Shown here piece after piece: positions 45,892 through 55,103 of a stretch of DNA of 56,745 nucleotides (position 1 is the stretch's first letter; every line of letters begins with the position of its first letter). A program made the translations under genes and the position numbers. The notes under the pieces are model-generated. The model ran no database searches, was not told the origin of the DNA, and saw only the letters and a list, made by a program, of their open reading frames with translations. This DNA comes from Bacillus andreraoultii (GTDB taxonomy: Bacteria; Bacillota; Bacilli; Bacillales; Caldibacillaceae): the NCBI RefSeq assembly GCF_001244735.1, contig NZ_LN868936.1, forward strand, positions 163,784 through 220,528, given 5' to 3'.

Positions 45892-47010
45892 TCACTTAAT
45901 CGCTCCACGAATATCATAATTTACCACATCAATTTCTAATTCTTCTTCCACTGCTAATTTTGCTAACTGCTGACCAAGAAACGGAGCTGTCGTCAGTCCA
46001 GAGGCTCCTAATCCATTGGCGAGATAAAGACCATGATACCTAGGAACTTCCCCAATGACAGGAAGGAAATTTGGGGTGAAAGGACGGAAACCTACACGAA
46101 TATCGTGAACCTCAGCATCTGATAAACCGGGTGCAACGGCAAATGCCTTTGTGAAAATTTCGTTTAATCCTCCAGCGGTTACACGAAAATCAAAACCCGT
46201 ATTGTTTTCATGAGTTGCACCGATAACAACCTCGCCATTGTCAAATGATAAAATACTTTGGTCTCCTGGAGGCATAATCACTGGCCACTCTCCTGTGTTT
46301 GCATTCTTCAATTTCAAATGCACAATTTGCCCCTTTTGATATGTAAGTAATAATTGAATTCCTAATGGGGCTAATAACTCATCCGCCCATGCCCCTGCTG
46401 TTACAATGACACAATCTGCTTCAATTATTTCACCATTTACACGAACACCCCGAATCTCTTTCCCGTCAACAACAATGTCAGCTGAACCGTTTACCATTTT
46501 CGCACCATGCTTCCTTGCACCACGTAAAAGTGCATCCCTTAATGCACGTCCATTCACACGGGCAGCTCCACTAATGAAAACTGAATGATACCCTTCCTCC
46601 AATAATGGAAACAGCTTTTTTGACTCCTCAATGGAAAGGATGGAAATTTCGCCTATTTCCGGAGCCTCCTCCCGCCGTTGTTTCGCAATTTCCTCCAACT
46701 TTTTTAATTTCTCTATATCTTTGTGAATACGAATTGCACCAACTTGTTTATACCCTGTTTCTTCTTCACCGTCTACTTCAAGCTGCCTAATTAATTGGGG
46801 AAAATATCCAGCCCCTTTTTTAGCAAGTGTATACCAAGCTTTGTTTCTTCTTTGTGATAGCCAGGGGCAAATCATACCAGCTGCTGCATCCGTCGCCTGT
46901 CCTTTATCTTTACGATCAATCATTGTTACTTGTTCGACACCCATTTTTGCTAAATGATAGGCCGTAGAAGCCCCTAAAATTCCTCCGCCAACAATAATAT
47001 ACCGCTTCAT
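45892..47010 (-). CDS. FAD-dependent oxidoreductase, D-amino-acid/glycine oxidase-like
   Basis: 372 residues. N-terminal dinucleotide fold with GGGILGASTAYHLAKMG, then the DAO-family pattern: ATDAAAGMICPW, a substrate barrel (RVNGRALRDAL), CVIVTAGAWADEL and, at the C-terminus, VGFRPFTPNFLPVIGE and GLYLANGLGASGLT that close the flavin site. It likely oxidises an amine or amino acid; the substrate is not evident. No thiamine genes adjoin, so a ThiO role is not supported. Start ATG behind AAAGGAAAGG. Confidence 0.9.
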   Translation of the reverse strand: MKRYIIVGGGILGASTAYHLAKMGVEQVTMIDRKDKGQATDAAAGMICPWLSQRRNKAWYTLAKKGAGYFPQLIRQLEVDGEEETGYKQVGAIRIHKDIEKLKKLEEIAKQRREEAPEIGEISILSIEESKKLFPLLEEGYHSVFISGAARVNGRALRDALLRGARKHGAKMVNGSADIVVDGKEIRGVRVNGEIIEADCVIVTAGAWADELLAPLGIQLLLTYQKGQIVHLKLKNANTGEWPVIMPPGDQSILSFDNGEVVIGATHENNTGFDFRVTAGGLNEIFTKAFAVAPGLSDAEVHDIRVGFRPFTPNFLPVIGEVPRYHGLYLANGLGASGLTTAPFLGQQLAKLAVEEELEIDVVNYDIRGAIK

Positions 47011-47388
47011 TTTAACTTCCTTTCCTTTTAGTTACTCATCCCTTCCTGTGAATTAGGCCAACTGAGGACCTTTACGAAGGGGATCTAGATTCTTCAAGTG
47101 GGATGATTACTTCCCGTTATGTATAAATGAAACCTTTCTCACAATGATGAAAGTACGAAACTTCCTTTCTAATTACTATTTTAACCTAATTTTTTACATT
47201 AAGCCTGGAATCGCGAACTAGAATTTCCTTTTATCAACTAATAACATAATTATAATAGGTTCGAAATTACTATTTGTTAAAATAATATTTGTTTTTTGGA
47301 AAAATTAATATTATCATATAATATATCTCGTTACCTTTTTACTAATGGGGATTGGTACTTATATACTATGAGGTTAGAGGTGTTCTCT

Positions 47389-49086
47389 GTGAAAAATTTA
47401 TTTAATTTTAAAACTATTAAACAAAAAATTGTCTTTAGTTTTTCTTTAGTCATTTTATCAATTGGTATACTCGTCTCATATAACTTATTTTCCTTTTACC
47501 ATACAAATAAGAAAACGGATGAGATTGTAAATAAAGAGTTACAGCTTATTCTCGCCAATAATAAATTAGCCTTTAATGTTTCAGAAAGATTAGCCTTAAC
47601 AAGGGGCTATATTTTATATGGTGATATTAAATATCGAAGGCAGTTCAATGAATACACTGGGGAAAGTAAGAAAATCCAAGAACAAATTTTAAAAATGGAT
47701 TCTTCAACTGAAGTGAAGGACCTCTTTGCGAAAGAAGAACAATGGGTAAATATGATTATTAATGAAGTATATGCGGAACTATCAAAAGGGAATGATGAAC
47801 TCGCGATTAAAAGATTAAATGAGAAGGTTGAGCCTTTATCGGATGACCTAATCTCTTCATTTACAAATCTATCAACGAACCGGGAAAAGCAAATTAATCA
47901 AACAGGAGACGAAATCATTTCAGCTGGGAATACAGGTAGTACATTTAGTATTATTATTTCATTTTTCGTCATATTCCTTAGTCTTTTTGTTGCCGCTTGG
48001 ACTGTTCGTTCAATCTCTAATCCGATAAGAGCCGTTATGAAGCGAATGAATATGATTGCAGAAGGGAATTTAAGTGGAAAACCTCTAGAAACGAATTTAA
48101 GGGATGAAGCAGGTCAGCTCATTCAAGCAACGAATAAGATGAATCTTCAAATGCGGGAATTGCTTACGAGTATAAAGTCTGTTTCAGACACGGTAGCACA
48201 CCAAAGTGAAGAGTTAACCCATTCTGCTCATGAAGTAAAAATGGGTGCGGAACAAACAGCCATCACAATGCAAAACTTAGCGAGCGGAGCGGAACAACAA
48301 GCACAGCGAGCAAGTCATTTATCTACTATCATGAAATCTTTCCACGAAAAAGTTGAAGCAACAAATGAACATGGAACGAATGTAGAACAATCATCAAAAC
48401 GGGTAGTAGATATGTCTTTAGATGGGCGCGAATTAATGACTTCCTCTTCAGATCAAATGGAAAAGATTGATTCGATTGTTAAAAATACTGTCCAAAAGGT
48501 GCAAGGTCTTGATCACGATTCGCAAAAAATTTCTAAATTAATTTCTGTGATTAAAGATATTGCTAATCAAACAAATCTATTAGCATTAAATGCCGCCATT
48601 GAAGCAGCAAAAGCAGGAGAACATGGTCGAGGATTTGCTGTCGTTGCGGATGAAGTAAGGAAATTAGCTGAACAAGTTGCATTTTCGATAAAAGATATAA
48701 CAGAAATTGTACATCATATTCAAGTGGAAATTAGTGAAGTCACGAATGCACTTGAACAAGGATATAAAGAAGTTGAACACGGCACAGCTCAAATTCAAAT
48801 GACAGAAGAGAAGTTTAACGACATTAATCATGCCATTAACGAAATGGTAAATAATATTAACCATATAACAGAAAACTTAGCTACTATTGCTTCCAATAGT
48901 AAAGAAATGAACCAATCGATAGAAGAAATAAATGCCATTACACAGGAAGCAGCTTCAGGCGTTGAACAAACGTCCGCTTCGTCACAGCAAACGAGTAGTT
49001 CAATGGAAATTATTACAGAAAGCTCAAATCATTTAGCACATCTGGCGGATGAGATGAATAGTTTGATTGGTACATTTAAGCTATAA
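47389..49086 (+). CDS. Methyl-accepting chemotaxis protein with helical sensor domain
   Basis: 565 residues from GTG 47389, with GAGGTG six bases upstream; the frame is open 31 codons earlier without a site. TM1 (about 12-32), an extracellular domain of about 145 residues predicted all-helical (four-helix-bundle or CHASE3-like), TM2 (about 180-205), HAMP, then the signalling domain with tip [19 protein letters not shown] and [20 protein letters not shown]. Methylation-type Glu/Gln pairs are visible. Monocistronic; the 378-bp region upstream shows no recognisable feature besides its AT-rich promoter-proximal part. Confidence 0.95.
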   Translation: MKNLFNFKTIKQKIVFSFSLVILSIGILVSYNLFSFYHTNKKTDEIVNKELQLILANNKLAFNVSERLALTRGYILYGDIKYRRQFNEYTGESKKIQEQILKMDSSTEVKDLFAKEEQWVNMIINEVYAELSKGNDELAIKRLNEKVEPLSDDLISSFTNLSTNREKQINQTGDEIISAGNTGSTFSIIISFFVIFLSLFVAAWTVRSISNPIRAVMKRMNMIAEGNLSGKPLETNLRDEAGQLIQATNKMNLQMRELLTSIKSVSDTVAHQSEELTHSAHEVKMGAEQTAITMQNLASGAEQQAQRASHLSTIMKSFHEKVEATNEHGTNVEQSSKRVVDMSLDGRELMTSSSDQMEKIDSIVKNTVQKVQGLDHDSQKISKLISVIKDIANQTNLLALNAAIEAAKAGEHGRGFAVVADEVRKLAEQVAFSIKDITEIVHHIQVEISEVTNALEQGYKEVEHGTAQIQMTEEKFNDINHAINEMVNNINHITENLATIASNSKEMNQSIEEINAITQEAASGVEQTSASSQQTSSSMEIITESSNHLAHLADEMNSLIGTFKL

Positions 49087-49186
49087 AGTTTAAATGTAGG
49101 TTCCCCTCCTGTGGGTGCGAATTTACAGTAAAATAAAGCAATTTAGTACAGAGATTAGCGAATAAGGTTTGATGGGAATTTATAGT

Positions 49187-49223
49187 GTAAAAGGAGAGGA
49201 ACTCTTTGTTCTTCTCCTTTTAC
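49187..49223 (+). terminator. Terminator of the 47.4-kb chemoreceptor gene
   Basis: GTAAAAGGAGA pairs perfectly with TCTCCTTTTAC. Confidence 0.82.
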
Positions 49224-49304
49224 CATTGTACTTTTTCTTTTTTTCTGAAAGTAATTGGTGACGTCTGCTTCTTTCAAATTGTTTTAGGACGAGTCCACAA
49301 ATTT

Positions 49305-49409
49305 CAGTTCATAGACACGATGTCGAGTCTAGGAAAAAAATTCGTGGAATATTCGATGTATAGGGAAATAGAAATTGGAAGAATTATACTTTCCTATTAG
49401 CTAAAAAAA
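49305..49409 (+). repeat. Single 52-bp-type unit fused to the 3' part of a dispersed element (copy g)
   Basis: AGTTCATAGACACGATGTCG at 49307 resembles a worn palindrome unit. ATAGGGAAATAGAAATTGG and ATACTTTCCTATTAGC (49359-49401) are the 3' end of the dispersed element with its small hairpin. Confidence 0.5.
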
Positions 49410-49432
49410 TCACCTCCAACAGAGTGGAGATG
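49403..49432 (-). terminator. Distal terminator of the aceB-aceA operon
   Basis: CATCTCCA pairs with TGGAGGTG; seven T follow on the minus strand. The T run comes from the dispersed element's end. Confidence 0.75.
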
Positions 49433-49450
49433 ATAACAAAAAGGGAATTT

Positions 49451-49474
49451 TTAGGGGGATAGCTCTCCCCCTTG
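49451..49474 (-). terminator. GC-rich hairpin downstream of aceA
   Basis: AGGGGGA pairs with TCCCCCT around a short loop, followed on the minus strand by TAAAAATTCCC, a weak T tract. Possible first terminator or mRNA-stabilising hairpin. Confidence 0.5.
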
Positions 49475-49553
49475 GATGAGAATTTACAAACTCAAGGATA
49501 AAGATAACTTTCAACAGTTCATTGTCCATTATATTGAGCAAATAGCTTAAGAC

Positions 49554-50828
49554 TTATACAAATTGCTCTTCTTCAGTAGAACCTTTTAAAGCCGTAGTAG
49601 AGCTTTGACCACCTGAAACAATTGTTGCTACTTCATCAAAGTAACCAGTTCCTACTTCACGTTGATGACGAGTTGCTGTATAGCCTTTTGCTTCGCTAGC
49701 AAATTCAGCTTGTTGGAATTCACTATAGGCAGCCATACCACGCTCACGATAATCATAAGCTAATTCAAACATACTGTGATTCAAAGTATGGAAACCAGCC
49801 AATGTTACGAATTGATATTTATAACCCATTTTCGCAATTTCTTTCTGGAATTCTTCAGTTGTCTTATCATCTAATTTTGCTTTCCAGTTAAATGACGGTG
49901 AGCAGTTATATGCCAACATCTTATCTGGGTATTGTTCATGGATTGCATCTGCAAAACGTTTTGCCTCTTCTAAGTTTGGCTCGGAAGTTTCACACCAAAT
50001 TAAATCTGCGTATGGTGCATAAGCTAGACCTCTAGCAATGGCTTGCTCGATACCATCGTTTACATAATAGAATCCTTCTGGTGAACGCTCACCTGTTAAG
50101 AATTGGTGATCATATGGATCTACATCACTTTGTAATAGTTGTGCAGCGTTTGCATCTGTACGCGCAATAAGTACAGTTGGAACATTTAATACGTCTGCTG
50201 CAAGACGAGCAGCAATTAAATTACGGATGGCATGTTGCGTTGGTAGCAATACTTTACCACCTAAGTGACCACATTTTTTCTCTGAAGATAATTGGTCTTC
50301 AAAGTGTACACCAGCGGCACCAGCTTCAATCATACCTTTCATTAACTCATATACGTTTAATGCACCACCGAATCCTGCTTCTGCATCAGCAACAATTGGA
50401 ACCATCCAATTCGTATCATCGCGACCTTCAATGCTATCAATCTCTGAAGCACGTTGTAGAGCTTGGTTAATCCGTTTTACAACTGCTGGAACACTGTTTG
50501 CTGGATATAAACTTTGGTCTGGATACATTTGTCCAGCTAAGTTTGCATCAGCAGCTACTTGCCAACCACTTAAGTAGATTGCTTTTAAACCTGCTTTTAC
50601 TTGTTGAACTGCTTGGTTACCCGTAAGTGCACCAAGAGAATGGATGTAATCTTCTTCATTTAATTGTTTCCAAAGAAGTTCTGACCCTCTTTTTGCTAAC
50701 GTATGTTCAACTAATACTTGCCCGCGAAGGCGAACGACTTCTTCAGCTGTATATGGACGTTTAATTCCTTTAAATCTTTCTGAATTCCACATTTCTTTTA
50801 ATTGTTGAATTTGTTCTGCTTTGTTCAT
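49554..50828 (-). CDS. aceA: Isocitrate lyase
   Basis: 424 residues. It splits isocitrate into succinate and glyoxylate, the first step of the glyoxylate shunt. The active-site KKCGHLGGK (184-192), the metal-binding [20 protein letters not shown] and the YNCSPSFNW stretch are intact. Start ATG behind GGGAGG. It follows aceB by 91 bp on the same strand and is probably co-transcribed with it. Together they allow growth on acetate or fatty acids. Confidence 0.97.
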   Translation of the reverse strand: MNKAEQIQQLKEMWNSERFKGIKRPYTAEEVVRLRGQVLVEHTLAKRGSELLWKQLNEEDYIHSLGALTGNQAVQQVKAGLKAIYLSGWQVAADANLAGQMYPDQSLYPANSVPAVVKRINQALQRASEIDSIEGRDDTNWMVPIVADAEAGFGGALNVYELMKGMIEAGAAGVHFEDQLSSEKKCGHLGGKVLLPTQHAIRNLIAARLAADVLNVPTVLIARTDANAAQLLQSDVDPYDHQFLTGERSPEGFYYVNDGIEQAIARGLAYAPYADLIWCETSEPNLEEAKRFADAIHEQYPDKMLAYNCSPSFNWKAKLDDKTTEEFQKEIAKMGYKYQFVTLAGFHTLNHSMFELAYDYRERGMAAYSEFQQAEFASEAKGYTATRHQREVGTGYFDEVATIVSGGQSSTTALKGSTEEEQFV

Positions 50829-50919
50829 TGTGATTTTCCTCCCAAGTCATTTTAATTATATGAATTTTTAAAAAATATAACTTATATATGCATCTTAAAA
50901 ACTATTAACCTACTACTCA

Positions 50920-52497
50920 TTAATCTAGTTTCTCATAGCCAGGAATTGTCAAAAATTCGATAAACTCTTCTTGCTCGATTAACTGTCTAAATAGTTTTGT
51001 AGCCTCGTCAAAGCGACCTTTTTCAAACCGTTCAACGCCTACTTCAACCTTTATTTTTTCAAGTTCCTCATCAATGAGCTGATTCACTAGCTCGTGAGTT
51101 ACTTTTCTTCCATCATTAAGAATCCCTTTATCATGGCGAATCCATTGCCATACTTGGGCACGGGAAATTTCAGCAGTCGCTGCGTCTTCCATCAAGTTAT
51201 ATAGAGGGACAGCTCCACGACCAATTAACCATGCTTCAATGTATTGGATTCCAACACTAATATTCGTACGAAGTCCCCCCTCTGTAATTTCTCCTTGAGG
51301 TACTTCTACTAATTGCTCAGCTGTAACGTGGACATCATCCCGTTTCCGATGAATTTGGTTCGGTCCAGGCATGAACTTATCGAACACTTCCTTACATACA
51401 GATACTAGACCTGGATGTGCGACCCAACTACCATCGAACCCATCTTTAACATCTCTTTCTTTATCCTTCTTTACCTTTTCAAACGCAATCGCATTAGCCG
51501 CCTCATCGTTTTTTACAGGAATTTGTGCCGCCATACCACCGATAGCAGGCGCATTCCGTTTATGACAAGTTTTAGCTACATACAGTGTATAGGCCCGCAT
51601 AAATGGGACTTCCATCGTAACTTGTGAGCGGTCAGGTAAAATAAATTCTTCATGCTTTCTAAACTTTTTAATTGTACTAAAAATATAATCCCAACGACCG
51701 CAGTTCAAGCCTGCACTATGGTCCTTTAATTCATATAGAATTTCATCTGCTTCAAAAGCAGCTGTAATCGTCTCAATAAGGACCGTGGCCTTAATCGAAC
51801 CTTGAGGAATGCCAAGTTCGTCTTGTGCAAAAACAAAGACTTCATTCCACAAACGTGCTTCTTTCGCATTTTCAAGCTTTGGTAAGTAGAAATATGGACC
51901 AGAACCACGTGCAAGTAATTCTTTTGCATTATGATAGAAAAAGAGTCCGAAATCAAATAGACTCGCTGAGATTGGTTCTCCTTCTACTAAAAAGTGCTTT
52001 TCTACCATATGCCATCCCCGTGGTCTAACGATTAACGTTGCAATCTCATCATTTAATTTGTACTCTTTTCCATTTGGAGCAGTAAAATGTAATGTTCTCC
52101 TAATTGCCTCACGTAAGTTCACTTGCCCCTGAATGGTATTTTCAAATGTCGGCGAGTTCGCATCTTCAAAGTCAGCCATAAATACTTTTGCACCCGAGTT
52201 AAAAGCATTAATAACCATTTTAGGGTCACCAGAAGGACCTGTAATTTCAACTCTTCTATCTTGAAGATCTTTCGGAATTGGGGCGATTGTCCAGTCCCCT
52301 TCCCGAATCGACTTCGTTTCTTCTAAAAATGTTGGCTTCTTCCCTCGGTCAAATTCCTGTTGTAATGTCTCACGTAGTTTTAATAAAGACTTTCTTTTTT
52401 CTTCAAAATTGTCGTGAAGCTTTTCTAAAAATACCGCTGCTTCTTCTGTAATGATTGCAGATTTTTCATATTGCAATCTCTCTTGCGTCCTTTCCAT
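50920..52497 (-). CDS. aceB: Malate synthase A
   Basis: 525 residues, the length of the A-type enzyme. It condenses glyoxylate with acetyl-CoA to malate. Key stretches: [25 protein letters not shown], the catalytic region [10 protein letters not shown]-like (here [18 protein letters not shown]), [18 protein letters not shown], and the late [25 protein letters not shown]. Start ATG behind AAAGGGG. First gene of aceB-aceA. Confidence 0.97.
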   Translation of the reverse strand: MERTQERLQYEKSAIITEEAAVFLEKLHDNFEEKRKSLLKLRETLQQEFDRGKKPTFLEETKSIREGDWTIAPIPKDLQDRRVEITGPSGDPKMVINAFNSGAKVFMADFEDANSPTFENTIQGQVNLREAIRRTLHFTAPNGKEYKLNDEIATLIVRPRGWHMVEKHFLVEGEPISASLFDFGLFFYHNAKELLARGSGPYFYLPKLENAKEARLWNEVFVFAQDELGIPQGSIKATVLIETITAAFEADEILYELKDHSAGLNCGRWDYIFSTIKKFRKHEEFILPDRSQVTMEVPFMRAYTLYVAKTCHKRNAPAIGGMAAQIPVKNDEAANAIAFEKVKKDKERDVKDGFDGSWVAHPGLVSVCKEVFDKFMPGPNQIHRKRDDVHVTAEQLVEVPQGEITEGGLRTNISVGIQYIEAWLIGRGAVPLYNLMEDAATAEISRAQVWQWIRHDKGILNDGRKVTHELVNQLIDEELEKIKVEVGVERFEKGRFDEATKLFRQLIEQEEFIEFLTIPGYEKLD

Positions 52498-52540
52498 GTT
52501 TACACCCCTTTTTCACATCAGAATACTTGGTTAGATTATT

Positions 52541-52622
52541 GTGTTATACAAAAGGTGCGAATTCGCTAAAGAAATATTACCACTGTTATAATACAATTAA
52601 ACTATAATTCTGTTATACTACA
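52541..52622. promoter_or_regulatory. Repeated TGTTATA motif upstream of aceB
   Basis: CTGTTATAATACA at 52583 and CTGTTATACTACA at 52610 are direct repeats 27 bp apart; GTGTTATACAAA at 52541 is a third partial copy. They occupy the aceB promoter region and may be binding sites of a regulator of the shunt. Confidence 0.4.
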
Positions 52623-52693
52623 AACAAAATATTATTTCAACTATAAATTTAATGTAAAGTTAAAAACTTTTGTCTATTGCGAAAAGTAGGTTG

Positions 52694-52840
52694 TTAGTCA
52701 ATTAATCCTGTACCATTACAGCGTCTGCATTCAACAATACCCGAATCATGGCAGTGGTCACAATGAGCGTGATTCGATTTCATCTCCAAATGGCAAGTAC
52801 AAGGCATTTCTCCGTTTCCTTCACAAGTTCTACAATTCAT
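52694..52840 (-). CDS. Small CxxC zinc-finger protein (DnaJ central-domain-like)
   Basis: 48 residues, missed by size cut-offs. GGGAGA lies upstream of the ATG at 52840. The sequence starts MNCRTCEGNGEMPC and contains CDHCHDSG and CRRCNGTG, that is, CxxCxGxG-type repeats like the zinc-binding region of DnaJ. It has nine cysteines and several histidines in 48 residues. It probably binds one or two zinc ions; role unknown. It sits 197 bp upstream of aceB on the same strand. Confidence 0.8.
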   Translation of the reverse strand: MNCRTCEGNGEMPCTCHLEMKSNHAHCDHCHDSGIVECRRCNGTGLID

Positions 52841-53124
52841 ATTCCATTCTCCCTTCAAATTTTTACTTTGTATTACTACAGTTAATTTAATTAATAATTA
52901 TTATATAACAGATAAATAAAAACGCAACCCCTTTTTTGAAAATTTTTTTAAATTTTACTTTTCTATCTCGCACCGCATAAATGAGCATATTTTCACAGTT
53001 TTCATCACTGGCATATATTTTGTGTTTCCATGGAAAATTATTTAAAATAATTTAATGTGCACAACTGAACATATTGATTAAAATGATACATTTATATATT
53101 TTTATAGGAATGGAAGTGAGATCG

Positions 53125-53853
53125 GTGGAAATTTTGAACCCAGCTATTCAATTTGAACATGTTCACTATAATATCGATGGTTTACATATTTTAAAGGATA
53201 TTAACGGGGCTATTCCGGAAAGCAAAATTACTACGTTAGTGGGCCCTTCAGGTTCAGGAAAAACAACATTATTCCGTCTATGTAATGGGCTCGAATCACC
53301 TAGCTCAGGGGAAATTATAATTAATAAAAAGAATATTAACGAGTATGACCCTGTTACATTGAGGAGGAAAGTTGGCCTTGCCCTTCAACATGCCCCGATG
53401 GTTAATGGTACAGTTATGGATAATTTAAACCTTCCTCTTCATCTCCAAGGAAAGCAGTTGAGGAAAGATGAGGCTGTAAAAATGTTGGATCTTGTTGGCT
53501 TAGATAAACAGTTTCTCACCCATCAAGCTAGCGACTTATCTGGAGGACAGCGACAAAAAGTCTCGATTGCACGGACACTAGTGAATAGACCAGACATTTT
53601 ACTTCTTGATGAAATTACTTCTGCTCTCGATCGTATCTCTCAACAAGAGATTGAGCAATTAATTATGAATATAAATAAACAATTCGGAACAACAATCATT
53701 TGGATTACCCATAATCTAGAGCAGGCAATTCATGTTGGTGACTATGCTTGGGTTATGATGGATGGTCAAGTAGTTGATGCAGGAGATATTTCTATTCTTG
53801 TATCTCCAAATAATCAGCAAGTAAAGCAATTTGTAAAGGGGGAACAAGATTGA
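53125..53853 (+). CDS. ABC transporter ATP-binding protein (YjkB/FetA-like)
   Basis: 242 residues from GTG 53125 with GGAAGTGAG upstream; an ATG at 53110 and an earlier start at 53074 have weaker sites. Walker A GPSGSGKTT, Q-loop QHAPMVNGTV, signature LSGGQRQKVSIART, Walker B ILLLDEITSALD and the His switch (WITHNLEQA). The permease gene overlaps the stop by 4 nt. The family (STAR1/FetA/YjkB) is linked to iron or metal homeostasis and aluminium tolerance in other organisms. Substrate here is not evident. Confidence 0.9.
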   Translation: MEILNPAIQFEHVHYNIDGLHILKDINGAIPESKITTLVGPSGSGKTTLFRLCNGLESPSSGEIIINKKNINEYDPVTLRRKVGLALQHAPMVNGTVMDNLNLPLHLQGKQLRKDEAVKMLDLVGLDKQFLTHQASDLSGGQRQKVSIARTLVNRPDILLLDEITSALDRISQQEIEQLIMNINKQFGTTIIWITHNLEQAIHVGDYAWVMMDGQVVDAGDISILVSPNNQQVKQFVKGEQD

Positions 53854-54599
53854 ATTACTTAACTCTGTCATTGTCATTAATTTTCGTCCTTATCCCGCTT
53901 CTATTATCAAAAACATTACATTTAGATTTAGAGAAAGATACGGTTATCGCAACGGTCCGTTCAATCATTCAACTTTTAATTGTCGGTTACATATTACAAA
54001 CTGTATTTACTTCAGAAAGCTACCTTTATATTGCTTTGATGGTCCTTTTAATGATTGGTGCAGCTACTTTAAATGCGCGAAAAAAAGGGTCTTCCATAAC
54101 AGGTATAACAAAAAAGTTAGTTTTTACTTTTATTTGTGTTGAAGTATTAACTCAAGCAATCTTACTCGGATTCCATATTACTCCGGCAACCGCACAATAC
54201 ATTATTCCAATTAGCGGGATGATGATTGGTAACTCAATGGTCTTATCTATTTTATTTCTTAATCGCTTTACTGCAGAGGTTCATGCCTTTGAAAATGAAA
54301 TTGAATTAATCTTATCTCTTGGCGGAACACCGAAACAGGCCATCCATAAACAATTAATTTCTGCAATAAAAGCAAGTACAATTCCCACTATAGAAAGTCA
54401 AAAAACAATGGGATTAGTACAGTTACCTGGTATGATGAGTGGACAAATTATTGCTGGAGCTGACCCTGTTCAAGCCGTTCAATTTCAATTATTAATATTA
54501 TTTCTACTTCTAACAACAGCTGTATTAACAAGTGTTCTGTTAGGGTTTCTATCTTATCCAACACTGTTTAATAAACAAATGCAACGTGTTAAGAAATAA
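53850..54599 (+). CDS. ABC transporter permease (YjkA/FetB, UPF0014)
   Basis: 249 residues, TTG start overlapping the ATPase stop, with GGGGG upstream. About seven membrane helices and the UPF0014 signatures: ATVRSIIQLLIVGYIL, PISGMMIGNSM, and EIELILSLGGTPKQA followed by TMGLVQLPGMMSGQIIAGADP. It forms a two-protein transporter with the upstream ATPase. Confidence 0.93.
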   Translation: MNYLTLSLSLIFVLIPLLLSKTLHLDLEKDTVIATVRSIIQLLIVGYILQTVFTSESYLYIALMVLLMIGAATLNARKKGSSITGITKKLVFTFICVEVLTQAILLGFHITPATAQYIIPISGMMIGNSMVLSILFLNRFTAEVHAFENEIELILSLGGTPKQAIHKQLISAIKASTIPTIESQKTMGLVQLPGMMSGQIIAGADPVQAVQFQLLILFLLLTTAVLTSVLLGFLSYPTLFNKQMQRVKK

Positions 54600-54613
54600 A
54601 AAAAAGGGGAAAC

Positions 54614-54745
54614 GGGCGTCTTGAAGGGTTATAGACGCCCAAATTGCGATGAAAAAAAAATAAAATGGTCATCTAGAAGAGTTATAGACGACTGTTTTGC
54701 ATTGAAATTCGTGGAAACGATCGTCTTGAAGGGTTATAGATGCCC
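54614..54745. repeat. 52-bp repeat cluster 4 (type III units, reverse orientation)
   Basis: Three units: GGGCGTCT-N11-AGACGCCC (54614-54640), GTCATCTAGAAGAGTTAT near 54668, and TCGTCTTGAAGGGTTATAG at 54721. Spacing is 53 and 52 bp. TCATCTAGAAGAGTTATAG is the reverse complement of the type III core at 16.3 kb. The first unit is also a hairpin that could terminate the upstream ABC operon. Confidence 0.75.
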
Positions 54746-54760
54746 CCTTTGATAAAAATA

Positions 54761-54873
54761 CCGAAAAGAAAGAGCGGTTTTCGCCTTTGAATTAATGCTA
54801 CCGCAGCCTCCCTAGCTTATGCGTATAGGAAAGTAGAAATTGGAAGATTTATACTTTCCCATTAGCCAAAAAA
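54761..54873 (+). repeat. Dispersed intergenic element, copy h (5' truncated)
   Basis: CCGAAAAGAAAGAGCGG, TTCGCCTTTGAATTAATGC, GCTTATGCGTATAGGAAAG and ATACTTTCCCATTAGCC. GGAAAGTA and TACTTTCC form its 3' hairpin. It directly follows repeat cluster 4. Confidence 0.75.
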
Positions 54874-54885
54874 CATACTAACATT

Positions 54886-54920
54886 AGTAGCACAGACCAA
54901 GGCCATGGTTTGTGCTACTA
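54886..54920. terminator. Strong hairpin upstream of the IS110-like element
   Basis: TAGTAGCACA pairs with TGTGCTACTA, extended by ACCA/TGGT across one G-T pair, with a six-base loop. TTTGTTTAT follows on the plus strand. It may terminate the ABC operon or belong to the left end of the IS110 element. Confidence 0.7.
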
Positions 54921-55103
54921 TTTGTTTATAGTAGAAGTGAAGGAAGGTCGAACAGCCCCTGGGACCAATAGAGAGTCCGTATCAAAAACAGACCTACTTC
55001 ACAACCTTATTTGAATCAGTTTAGTATGTTGGGTCCTAGAAGAAAATGGAATCGATAAGGCACTGTGAAGGCTTCTATGGATGGCTAAAAAGGAGAAGAA
55101 AAT
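54921..55103 (+). ncRNA. Non-coding left end of an IS110-family element: candidate bridge RNA
   Basis: IS110-group elements encode a structured bridge RNA between their left end and the transposase gene. Here a 183-bp non-coding stretch fills exactly that position, with AAAAGGAGAA serving the transposase start at its end. I see short complementary stretches but could not fold it. The assignment is from position and family knowledge only. Confidence 0.3.

Noticed and set aside
47040-47110. TPP or T-box riboswitch upstream of the FAD oxidoreductase
   Set aside because: CTGAGGACC recalls a TPP core by eye but the second conserved arm is missing, and no thiamine genes adjoin.
52508-52580. Catabolite (cre) site before aceB
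   Set aside because: No stretch fits the cre consensus with fewer than several mismatches.
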